From the NCBI GenBank assembly GCA_007135385.1, contig SLIY01000138.1:1-5772 (forward strand): 5,772 nt of DNA, given 5' to 3'. Position 1 is the first letter of the stretch. The number at the start of each line of letters is the position of its first letter. Below are positions 1-5,611 of the stretch, piece after piece. Made by a program: the position numbers and the translations under genes. The stretch is from Leptolyngbyaceae cyanobacterium CSSed165cm_216 (lineage in GTDB: Bacteria > Cyanobacteriota > Cyanobacteriia > Phormidesmidales > Phormidesmidaceae). The notes beneath the pieces were generated by a model. It was given only the letters and a program-made list of their open reading frames with translations, ran no database searches and was not told the origin of the DNA.

Positions 1-434
1 ACGTAGTCGGCAAAGTCCTGGGCCATCTGGCGACTGCGCCAAGAACCATAGTCATCCTCTAGGGCCTGGGGGCTATCCCAATGGAACAGGGTGATGTGGG
101 GGGTGATGCCGTACGCCAGTAGGGTGTCCACCAGTTTGCTGTAGAAGGCGAGTCCAGCCGGGTTAGTGGCCCCTCGTCCCTCAGGCAAAATCCGCGGCCA
201 CGACAGACTAAAGCGATAGTGGCGCACCCCCAACTCCGCCATCAGAGCGATGTCGTCCCGAAAGCGGTGGGCATGATCACAGGCGATCGCCCCAGTGTCG
301 CCGTTGAGCACTCGCCCTGGGGTTTGGCTAAAGCTGTCCCAGACGCTGGCACCGCGGCTATCCGCTGCTCCTTCAATTTGGTAAGCCGAGGTGGCGACGC
401 CCCATTCAAAGCCCGAGGGAAAGGGATAGACCAT
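1..434 (-). CDS. GH1 family beta-glucosidase, N-terminal part (cut by window edge)
   Basis: Translating the minus strand from the ATG at 434-432 gives 144 open codons running off the left edge. Residues 9-23 (F-E-W-G-V-A-T-S-A-Y-Q-I-E-G-A) fit the GH1 N-terminal signature exactly, with Gln19 and Glu21 in place; Gln19 binds the glycone in this family. Further GH1 blocks follow: HYRFSLSWPRILPEG at 72-86, and LFHWDSPQALEDDYGSW at 116-132, whose HWD carries the substrate-contacting His118. The family usually has Leu or Thr where this protein has Ser121. Family enzymes hydrolyse beta-glucosides or beta-galactosides in a TIM barrel of about 440-460 residues, so roughly a third is visible. The acid/base (NEP) and nucleophile (ENG) motifs lie beyond the window. 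No signal peptide is seen, suggesting a cytoplasmic enzyme. No Shine-Dalgarno sequence precedes the ATG, but the signature sits at the usual distance from it. Substrate cannot be told from this part. Confidence 0.95.
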   Translation of the reverse strand, partial: MVYPFPSGFEWGVATSAYQIEGAADSRGASVWDSFSQTPGRVLNGDTGAIACDHAHRFRDDIALMAELGVRHYRFSLSWPRILPEGRGATNPAGLAFYSKLVDTLLAYGITPHITLFHWDSPQALEDDYGSWRSRQMAQDFADY

Positions 435-442
435 GGGTAGAT

Positions 443-470
443 ACGATGGGCTGATAACGATGGGCTGATA
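443..470. repeat. Perfect 14-bp tandem duplication in the GH1 leader
   Basis: ACGATGGGCTGATA occurs twice head to tail at 443-456 and 457-470 without a mismatch. A third, decayed copy (CCATGGGTAGAT at 431-442, 9 of 12 bases matching) contains the GH1 start codon. The repeats would lie in the 5' untranslated leader of the GH1 mRNA. They may be a simple replication-slippage duplication or paired regulator sites; nothing in the sequence decides this. Confidence 0.8.
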
Positions 471-479
471 CGAGCTCTA

Positions 480-488
480 GTTATACCA
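480..488 (-). promoter_or_regulatory. Extended -10 promoter candidate for the GH1 gene
   Basis: On the minus strand, positions 488 to 480 read TGGTATAAC, which fits an extended -10 element (TGn followed by TATAAC, one mismatch to TATAAT). It lies about 45 bp upstream of the GH1 ATG, giving a predicted 5' leader near 39 nt. No good -35 box is found at the matching distance (CTCTCC), as is common for extended -10 promoters. This rests on motif reading alone. Confidence 0.4.
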
Positions 489-493
489 ATTCT

Positions 494-615
494 GGGGAGG
501 TGGGAGAGATGGCTTCGACTTCGCTCAGCCCAAGGGGGGAGATGGGGTGGTGGGGTGGTGGGGTGGTGAGGAAGTGGGGTGGTGGGGAGATGGGGAAGTG
601 GGGAGGTGTAGACGT
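494..615. repeat. Interrupted tandem array of G-rich octamers (consensus GGGGWGRT)
   Basis: From 536 to 607 there are nine consecutive 8-bp units in exact register. GGGGTGGT occurs at 544, 552, 560 and 576; variants are GGGGAGAT (536, 584), GAGGAAGT (568), GGGGAAGT (592) and GGGGAGGT (600). A divergent tenth unit, GTAGACGT, follows at 608. Two more unit-like blocks, GGGGAGGT (494) and GGGAGAGAT (502), lie before a 24-bp interruption. Cyanobacteria are known for short tandemly repeated repetitive (STRR) sequences, best described as heptamers in heterocystous species; this octamer array is analogous. The closely spaced GGGG runs on the plus strand could form G-quadruplexes. Confidence 0.85.
511..534. 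repeat. Short interspersed element splitting the octamer array
   Basis: The 24 bp beginning GGCTTCGACTTCGCTCAGCC are unlike the surrounding octamers and interrupt them, with G-rich units resuming at once on the far side. The core TTCGACTTCGCTCAGC (its complement contains TGAGCGAAGTCGAA) is, from memory, a motif seen repeatedly between genes in cyanobacterial genomes. Only one copy is in this window, so its repeat status is recalled and not shown here. Confidence 0.4.
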
Positions 616-652
616 GGAGCGGCTTCCCGGAGGGTAGAGGTGGAAACCGTAG

Positions 653-715
653 CGTGGGTTAGGGGGTTGGAGTTGGGGGGACGGTCAGATCATTCAGGCG
701 CCGCCGTAACCCACG
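653..715. repeat. Inverted repeat CGTGGGTTA / TAACCCACG
   Basis: CGTGGGTTA at 653-661 is perfectly complementary to TAACCCACG at 707-715, with a 45-bp G-rich middle. A smaller hairpin, CCGT/ACGG (704-707 with 713-716), and a GCCGCC/GGCGGC pair (700-705 with 726-731) overlap the right arm. TGGGTTA...TAACCCA arms are common in small dispersed cyanobacterial palindromic repeats, so this is probably such an element. No terminal duplication or transposase is seen. Confidence 0.5.
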
Positions 716-772
716 GATGGGGAATGGCGGCCTTAGAGGTAACTATATCCATGATTCAGTAATGGCTGAAGC

Positions 773-836
773 GAGTCCTCCGTGTCGAGGCGCATCCCTA
801 AGGAGACTCTGATCCTTCTGGGGGAAGGAGGTTATG
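773..836 (+). promoter_or_regulatory. Potentially structured leader with occluded Shine-Dalgarno, upstream of the transporter gene
   Basis: GAGTCCTCC (773-781) can pair with GGAGACTC (802-809), giving eight pairs with one bulged C. TCCTTC (813-818) can pair with GAAGGA (824-829), which covers much of the Shine-Dalgarno-like AAGGAGGT at 825-832. The strand TCCTT (813-817) could instead pair with AAGGA at 800-804, freeing the ribosome site but breaking the first stem. The ATG at 834 follows AGGAGG by only 2 nt, shorter than usual. Overlapping it, 833-838 reads TATGAT, a good -10 box, though the matching -35 is poor. No known riboswitch class is recognised. Confidence 0.3.
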
Positions 837-887
837 ATAAAGCAGCACCCGTTCACATTTCTTCATGAATCTCGACCACGCTTTTGC

Positions 888-2291
888 ATGACGGTTTCTT
901 CTTCTACATCTGGCAGCCTCAAGGGCTTCATTGAAGCTCGGGTGCTCCAGGGGCAACCCTTAACCTCAGAGCTGGCGGCCATTTTGCTGGTGTACTTTGT
1001 CCAGGGCATTTTGGGTCTGGCGCGGCTGGCAGTGAGCTTTTTTCTCAAGGACGATTTGAGCCTGTCCCCGGCGGAGGTGGCGGCCCTGACTGGTATTGCC
1101 ACCCTCCCCTGGACCATCAAACCCCTATTTGGCTTTGTGTCCGATGGGTTTCCGATCTTGGGCTATCGGCGGCGACCTTATCTGATGTTGTCAGGGCTGC
1201 TGGGGACCGGGGCCTGGCTGGCGTTGGCCACGGTGGTGCAGTCGAGGGGTGGGGCGATCGCGGCCATTACCCTCAGTTCTCTATCCGTGGCCGTGGCAGA
1301 TGTGATTGTCGATTCTTTAGTGGTGGAACGGGCCCGGGGCGAGTCCCTTGGGCAGGCGGGCACCCTGCAATCATTGGCCTGGGGGGCCTCAGCGGTGGGA
1401 GGCATCATCACCGCCTACCTGGGGGGACTGCTGCTAGAGCAGGTCAGTACCCGCACCGTGTTTGCGATTACTGCCACCTTTCCGCTGATTGTATCGGCGG
1501 TGGCGATGATGATCAGCGAAACCCCCATCCAGGCGGCCCCCTCCCTGGCAGTGATGGGGGGCCAAGTTCGTCAGTTGTGGGGAGCCATCAGCCAAAAGGC
1601 GATTTGGATGCCCGCCCTGTTTTTGTTTTTGTGGCAGGCCACCCCCACCGCCGATGCCGCCTTTTTCTTCTTCACCACCAACGACCTGGGCTTTCAGCCT
1701 GAATTTTTGGGTCGGGTGCGACTGGTGACCAGTGTGGCCGCCCTGATAGGCATTTGGGTGTTTCAGCGATTTCTGCGGACGGTGCCTTTTCGTAACATTT
1801 TTGCTTGGTCCACGGTGTTGTCTAGCCTGTTGGGCCTATCGATGCTGTTGCTAGTTACCCATGCCAACCGCAGCCTGGGCCTTGACGATCGCTGGTTTAG
1901 CCTGGGGGATAGCCTGGTGCTGACGGTAATGGGGCAAATTGCCTTCATGCCAGTGCTAGTACTATCGGCTCGGCTCTGCCCACCGGGGGTAGAGGCTACC
2001 CTGTTTGCCCTACTGATGTCGATTGTCAATCTAGCCAGCCTCACCTCCCACGAGTTGGGAGCCTTGCTCACCCATTGGCTGGGGGTGACCGAAACCAACT
2101 TTGATCACCTATGGCAATTGGTGTTGCTGACTAACCTCAGCACCCTGCTGCCCTTGCCCCTATTGTTTTTGCTGCCCCAGTCTACGTCCCAGGGGGTGGG
2201 CATAGAGACCATGGGGCCGCCCCCAAAACCAGCAATCCCTACGTCTGAATTTGCCGAAATACCGCTGCCCGTAGGCGAAGGCGATCGCTAG
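888..2291 (+). CDS. Folate-biopterin transporter (FBT/BT1) family membrane protein
   Basis: The protein belongs to the FBT (BT1) family of the major facilitator superfamily, whose Synechocystis member Slr0642 and plant plastid relatives carry folates. Recognisable blocks, numbered from the ATG at 834, are AILLVYFVQGILGLARLAVS (49-68, first membrane helix), the MFS-A-like G-F-V-S-D...G-Y-R-R-R loop (100-114), DVIVDSLVVERA (156-167), FLWQATPTADAAFFFFTTND (265-284), GQIAFMPVLVLSARLCPPG (367-385) and HWLGVTET (414-421). Hydrophobic stretches fit about twelve helices in the inner membrane; a polar tail of about 35 residues follows residue 450. I prefer the ATG at 888 because the extra 18 residues from 834 (MIKQHPFTFLHESRPRFC) look non-family and the Shine-Dalgarno spacing for 834 is very short. 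The stop codon abuts a HIP1 octamer at 2281-2288. The carotenoid oxygenase gene begins 48 bp downstream. Family is sure; the exact substrate is inferred from homologues. Confidence 0.92.
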   Translation: MTVSSSTSGSLKGFIEARVLQGQPLTSELAAILLVYFVQGILGLARLAVSFFLKDDLSLSPAEVAALTGIATLPWTIKPLFGFVSDGFPILGYRRRPYLMLSGLLGTGAWLALATVVQSRGGAIAAITLSSLSVAVADVIVDSLVVERARGESLGQAGTLQSLAWGASAVGGIITAYLGGLLLEQVSTRTVFAITATFPLIVSAVAMMISETPIQAAPSLAVMGGQVRQLWGAISQKAIWMPALFLFLWQATPTADAAFFFFTTNDLGFQPEFLGRVRLVTSVAALIGIWVFQRFLRTVPFRNIFAWSTVLSSLLGLSMLLLVTHANRSLGLDDRWFSLGDSLVLTVMGQIAFMPVLVLSARLCPPGVEATLFALLMSIVNLASLTSHELGALLTHWLGVTETNFDHLWQLVLLTNLSTLLPLPLLFLLPQSTSQGVGIETMGPPPKPAIPTSEFAEIPLPVGEGDR

Positions 2292-2305
2292 ATATCGTTG
2301 CCCTG

Positions 2306-2333
2306 TTGACAGACCTATTCACTGAAAAATCTT
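2306..2333 (+). promoter_or_regulatory. Promoter candidate in the transporter-oxygenase gap
   Basis: TTGACA at 2306-2311 is a perfect sigma-70 -35 hexamer in the 48-bp gap. The only possible -10 at normal spacing is the poor AATCTT at 2328-2333 (16-bp spacer). If used, transcription would start at about 2340, the A of the oxygenase ATG, giving a leaderless mRNA. This agrees with the absence of a Shine-Dalgarno sequence there. Motif evidence only; the two genes may equally form an operon. Confidence 0.3.
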
Positions 2334-2339
2334 TCTGCT

Positions 2340-3833
2340 ATGACCACGACCCAATCTCCCCTGGCTGCCCATCAATCATATTCCGTTGAGGACTGGTGTA
2401 GCGGCTATCGCTCCCAGCCCGAAGAACACAGCTACTGGATTACCGACATTGAGGGCGTCATTCCCCCCGATCTGGAAGGCACCCTATTTCGCAATGGTCC
2501 TGGTTTACTGGATATCCATGGCTACGAGGTGAAACATCCCTTTGATGGGGACGGCATGATCAGCAGCATCGCCATCCAACAGGGGCAGGCTTACTTTCGC
2601 AATCGCTACGTGCGCACCGCCGGGTATGTGGCCGAGCAGCAGGCGAAAAAACCCCTATATCGAGGCGTGTTTGGTACCCAGCGGCCCGGTGGTCCCCTGG
2701 CCAACGCCTTTGACCTGAACTTAAAGAATATTGCCAACACCCATGTGATCCACTGGGGAGACAAACTGCTAGCCCTGTGGGAAGGGGCTGAACCCCATCG
2801 CCTCGATCCCACCAGCCTGGATACCCTGGGACTCGACTACCTGAATGGGCTGATTGCCCCTGGTGGTGCCTTTACGGCCCACCCCAAGGTGGACCCGGGT
2901 CACCATGGCGACCCTCGTTTGGTGGGGTTTTCAGTGAAAACCGGCCTATCTAGCACCCTCACCCTCTATGAACTAGATGCCGATGGCCATCCCCTGGCCC
3001 AGCGGAGCCACACAATTCCGGGCTTTGCCTTTATCCATGACTTTGCCATCACCCCCAACTACGCCATCTTCTTCCAAAACCCGGTCAGCTTTGGGCCACT
3101 GCCATTTTTGCTGGGGTTAAAGGGGGCGGCTGAATGTATTCAATTTAACCCCAAACAACCCACTAAAATTTGGCTGGTGCCACGCCATGGGGGAGAGGTG
3201 CAAGTGATCGACACCGAAGCCTGTTTTGTGTTCCACCATGCCAATGCCTACGAACAAGAGGGACAGGTGATGGTGGAATCGGTCTGCTACGATCGCTTCC
3301 CCTCCCTGGAAGGCAGCGCCAGCTATAAAGAGGTAGACTTTGATGCCATACCGGCTGGGCAACTGTGGCGCTTTGCCCTGGATCTAGACACCAATACCGC
3401 CCAGGTGACCCCATTGATCACCCGTTGTGTGGAGTTTCCTACCCTGCACCCAGACCAGGTGGGGCGACCCCACCGCTATTTGTACATTGGGGCGGCCCAC
3501 GCCCCCAGCGGCAATGCCCCCCTGCAAGCCCTGCTGAAGCTGGATCACCAGACGGGGGAGAACCAACTCTGGAGTGCGGCCCCCCGCGGGTTTATGGGGG
3601 AACCCTTGTTTGTGCCCCGGCCCCAGACCACCCGCGAAGATGACGGCTGGGTGCTGGTGCTGATGTACAACGCTGAACGCCGCTGCTCTGACCTGGTGAT
3701 TTTGGCAGCCCAAGACATTGCCGCTGGCCCGATCGCCCGGCTGAAGCTGCCCCACCATGTGCCCTATGGGCTGCACGGCAGCTTTGTGCCCCAGTACTTT
3801 GGCCCTTGTGTCCTGCACTCATCACCAACGTGA
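2340..3833 (+). CDS. Carotenoid (apocarotenal) oxygenase, ACO/Diox1-like
   Basis: This 497-residue protein belongs to the carotenoid cleavage dioxygenase/RPE65 family, which splits a polyene double bond with O2 at a non-haem Fe(II) held in a seven-bladed beta-propeller. The four iron-ligand histidines are present: His181 (TAHPKVD), His233 (FIHDFAIT), His299 (FHHANAYE) and His479 (YGLHGSF). So are the second-shell glutamates Glu148 (LWEG), Glu365 (CVEFP) and Glu421 (GEPLFVPR). The family block HPFDGDGM is at 66-73. Spacing of these residues tracks Synechocystis ACO (Diox1, Sll1541; about 490 residues), which cleaves beta-apocarotenals at C15-C15' to retinal, so the same reaction is likely. No signal peptide is visible; relatives bind membranes peripherally to extract substrate. 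The C-terminus runs about 16 residues past the last HGSF, further than I recall for Diox1. No Shine-Dalgarno sequence precedes the ATG, but the N-terminus matches homologues. Carotenogenic cyanobacteria often carry several family members, so substrate remains inferred. Confidence 0.94.
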   Translation: MTTTQSPLAAHQSYSVEDWCSGYRSQPEEHSYWITDIEGVIPPDLEGTLFRNGPGLLDIHGYEVKHPFDGDGMISSIAIQQGQAYFRNRYVRTAGYVAEQQAKKPLYRGVFGTQRPGGPLANAFDLNLKNIANTHVIHWGDKLLALWEGAEPHRLDPTSLDTLGLDYLNGLIAPGGAFTAHPKVDPGHHGDPRLVGFSVKTGLSSTLTLYELDADGHPLAQRSHTIPGFAFIHDFAITPNYAIFFQNPVSFGPLPFLLGLKGAAECIQFNPKQPTKIWLVPRHGGEVQVIDTEACFVFHHANAYEQEGQVMVESVCYDRFPSLEGSASYKEVDFDAIPAGQLWRFALDLDTNTAQVTPLITRCVEFPTLHPDQVGRPHRYLYIGAAHAPSGNAPLQALLKLDHQTGENQLWSAAPRGFMGEPLFVPRPQTTREDDGWVLVLMYNAERRCSDLVILAAQDIAAGPIARLKLPHHVPYGLHGSFVPQYFGPCVLHSSPT

Positions 3834-3873
3834 TTCGGTCCCGTTATGGGACAAAAAGACGACCCACACCCAT

Positions 3874-4271
3874 TCAGGTTTCGATATCCAACACGATTGC
3901 TAGAAAGCGGTCAACACAACGGTTTCGATAAACCCGATCAACCAAAAGTCGATCTGCGTTTCCAAGTGTAGTAACAGGCAGGGAATCAACTTTATTCTCT
4001 TCTCGCAGAACTTGTTCCAGTGAGTCTTCCCCTCCCCAATCGCAGTGCCTAGGGGAGGCGAAGATACAGTCGGTTGTGGGCGGCCCGCACCACCGAATTC
4101 CGGCTGATGTCTACGGTCGCAGGGGAGAGATTGGGCCGGTTTAGCCGTGGGTGACGGGACCAGCTTTAGTACCCGCCGTTGAAGCTGCACGGACATTGCC
4201 CCCGGTTGGAGAGTAGCCGCTTGAGCAGGGGTCTCTGAAGTCTTGGGCTTCCCCGCCGCCAGGTTTACCAC
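3874..4271 (-). pseudogene. Probable frameshifted remnant of a small unknown protein
   Basis: Three minus-strand frames hand over to one another. The first runs from the GTG at 4271 (or the ATG at 4196, MSVQLQRRVLKLVPSPTA) to the C run near 4122-4125. The next continues as ATVDISRNSVVRAAHNRLYL and RLP, meeting a TAG at 4051-4049. The last continues as GGEDSLEQVLREEN and ends RNRCVDRFLAIVLDIET at the TGA at 3876-3874. Both joins fall at CTCCCCT, and in both one C fewer restores a single frame, giving 131 codons from the GTG or 106 from the ATG. That coincidence argues for a real gene with two one-base insertions, either decay or homopolymer sequencing errors. RLYLRLPR recalls the N-terminal region of some cyanobacterial tyrosine integrases, but the rest does not match, so I name no family. 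The remaining 123-codon single-frame reading (3900-4271) is less protein-like after the first join. Confidence 0.35.
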
Positions 4272-4394
4272 AGATCACAAGCTGGGGTGTCGTGCATCTA
4301 CTTAGGTTTACGGGCCAAGTCAGGGAAAATCCAGATGAATTCTAGGGGATCAACGTAAGTCGGCACCCAATTGGCCAGGGGAATTCAGGAGCCA

Positions 4395-4407
4395 GGCTAG
4401 ACTAGCC
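4395..4407. promoter_or_regulatory. 13-bp perfect palindrome upstream of the glycosyltransferase
   Basis: GGCTAG-A-CTAGCC at 4395-4407 is a perfect inverted repeat with a one-base centre, ending 31 bp before the ATG at 4439. It is followed by a direct repeat of GGTAGC (4416-4421 and 4425-4430, 9-bp period). The position suits an operator for a dimeric regulator. No T run follows, so it is not a terminator. No regulator family can be named. Confidence 0.35.
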
Positions 4408-4438
4408 CTAACATCGGTAGCGAAGGTAGCTTACGGCC

Positions 4439-5611
4439 ATGCGCCTATTGGTCATCAGCCATACCTATGGGATTGATCTGAACTGCGAGAAACTGCGATC
4501 GCTCGCCCACCTCGATCCTAATGTCCAGATCACCGTTGGGGTGCCGAAGCGCTGGCAATCCGGTGGTGTACAACACCATGTTCTTCGTCCTGCTACCATC
4601 GATGACGGCAATTTTCGTCGCCTGCCACTGGGACACCTGAGCCGAAATCATCAAGGTCTGCTCTGCTTTGGTCCAGATCTAGTGCGGCTGCTGCGCCAGT
4701 TTCGTCCCCAGATGATTCAGGTAGAGCAAGGGGCCAAGTCCCTGGCCTATGCCCAAACCATTACCCTGAATCGCTGGCTGGGCTTAGGGGCCAAAAATCT
4801 GCTGTTCACCTGGTGGAATTTACCCTACCAACTCACCTTCCCAGTCGCCCAGTTAGAGGCCTATAACCTCCGACATACCCATGGGCTAATTGCCGGCAAC
4901 CAGGCTGGGGCAGACATCCTGCGCCAGCGAGGCTACAGTGGCCCCACTGCGGTCATGCCTCAGTTAGGGGTGGATGAGACGCAATTTCGTCCTCACCCCC
5001 AACCCGCCCTGGCCCGGCAGCTGAGGATGCCTGATCATGCCTTTGTGGTGGGCTATGTGGGTCGGTTCGTGATCGAAAAGGGTTTGCTGACCCTGGCAGA
5101 TGCGCTTACCCGTCTGCGATCGCACCCTTGGGTCTGGCTATTGGTCGGCCGGGGGCCGCTCAAAGCAACGCTGATGGCTAAAATGGCCGCCGCTGGCCTC
5201 ACCGACCGAGTGCGCTGGGTAGACCGTGTGCCCCATAACACCGTACCCCCCTATCTGAACCTGATGCACACCCTGGTCTTGCCGTCAGAAACGAGCCGTA
5301 CTGCGGCGACCCTGACCGCCCTCGGCTGGCAAGAGCAATTTGGCCATGTCCTGATTGAAGCGATGGCCGCTGGCGTGCCGGTGATTGGCTCTGACTGTGG
5401 CGAAATTCCCCAGGTAATCGGCACCGCTGGGTTGGTCTTTCCAGAAGGTAACGCAGCGGCCCTCAGCGATCGCCTGCAACGACTGATGACCAACTCCGCA
5501 GACCGCCAATTATTAGTACAACAAGGCCGCGATCGCGTTCTAGCCCATTACACCAACACAGTCCTGGCTCGACAGCTGCTCTCCTTCTACCACCACCTGG
5601 GCGTCACCTGA
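4439..5611 (+). CDS. Family GT4 (GT-B fold) glycosyltransferase
   Basis: The 390-residue protein has the two Rossmann domains of a GT-B retaining glycosyltransferase. The N-terminal acceptor domain begins MRLLVISHTYGIDLNCEKLR and includes IQVEQGAKSLAYAQ (93-106) and LLFTWWNLPY (121-130). The C-terminal donor domain begins near 200 with VVGYVGRFVIEKG (203-215), whose Arg209 and Lys214 match the usual donor-diphosphate-binding pair. The E-x7-E motif is EQFGHVLIE (Glu299 to Glu307), followed by AMAAGVPVIGSDCGEIPQVI. About a dozen extra residues (ETSRTAATLTALGW, 284-297) separate the usual PS of this loop from the E-x7-E glutamate. There is no signal peptide or membrane helix, so it probably acts at the cytoplasmic face on a nucleotide-sugar donor. 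The family makes exopolysaccharides, hormogonium polysaccharide, lipopolysaccharide and glycolipids; the N-terminus recalls glycosyltransferases linked to hormogonium polysaccharide genes, from memory only. No Shine-Dalgarno sequence precedes the ATG; the start is fixed by the first beta strand. Four HIP1 octamers lie inside the gene. Donor and acceptor are unknown. Confidence 0.93.
   Translation: MRLLVISHTYGIDLNCEKLRSLAHLDPNVQITVGVPKRWQSGGVQHHVLRPATIDDGNFRRLPLGHLSRNHQGLLCFGPDLVRLLRQFRPQMIQVEQGAKSLAYAQTITLNRWLGLGAKNLLFTWWNLPYQLTFPVAQLEAYNLRHTHGLIAGNQAGADILRQRGYSGPTAVMPQLGVDETQFRPHPQPALARQLRMPDHAFVVGYVGRFVIEKGLLTLADALTRLRSHPWVWLLVGRGPLKATLMAKMAAAGLTDRVRWVDRVPHNTVPPYLNLMHTLVLPSETSRTAATLTALGWQEQFGHVLIEAMAAGVPVIGSDCGEIPQVIGTAGLVFPEGNAAALSDRLQRLMTNSADRQLLVQQGRDRVLAHYTNTVLARQLLSFYHHLGVT

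Larger units (their letters stand above)
435..833. other. Divergent intergenic region, repeat-rich and G-rich
   Basis: This spacer of about 400 bp separates the minus-strand GH1 gene from the plus-strand transporter gene. It holds the GH1 promoter candidate, a 14-bp tandem duplication, an interrupted array of G-rich octamers, a 9-bp inverted repeat and a potentially folded leader before the transporter. A 71-codon open frame at 547-762 crosses the octamer array. Its Gly/Trp/Val-rich translation comes from the repeat, and an 8-bp unit does not keep a reading frame, so I do not call it a gene. Confidence 0.75.
3834..4438. other. Gene-poor spacer between oxygenase and glycosyltransferase
   Basis: No intact gene, tRNA, rRNA or recognised small RNA is seen in these 605 bp. 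The composition is less regular than in the flanking genes, and there is no HIP1 octamer. The left two-thirds hold a probable broken minus-strand gene (3874-4271). To its right, a short minus-strand stretch (4384-4298, 28 codons, including VPTYVDPLEFIWIF) is open and protein-like but has no start codon and may be chance. The right end carries a palindrome and a short direct repeat before the glycosyltransferase. Confidence 0.6.

Noticed and set aside
219..440. 73-codon plus-strand open frame
   Set aside because: It lies antisense to the clearly recognisable GH1 coding frame.
547..762. 71-codon plus-strand open frame in the intergenic region
   Set aside because: It is a translation of the 8-bp G-rich array (Gly/Trp/Val runs); the repeat period breaks codon phase, and no ribosome site or family resemblance is seen.
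773..833. Tetrahydrofolate riboswitch before the folate-type transporter
   Set aside because: The conserved THF riboswitch segments are not present; only short generic stems are seen.
3838..3852. GTCCC/GGGAC hairpin just after the oxygenase stop as a terminator
   Set aside because: The stem is only 5 bp and is followed by A residues on the plus strand. On the minus strand the T run comes before the stem, so it fits a rho-independent terminator in neither direction.
3874..4271. Firm call of a tyrosine integrase remnant
   Set aside because: Only RLYLRLPR resembles cyanobacterial integrase N-terminal regions; the rest of the joined translation does not, and no catalytic R...HxxR...Y residues or attachment repeats are seen.
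3874..4438. RNase P RNA, tmRNA, 6S RNA or SRP RNA in the large spacer
   Set aside because: None of the conserved core sequences of these RNAs was found on either strand.
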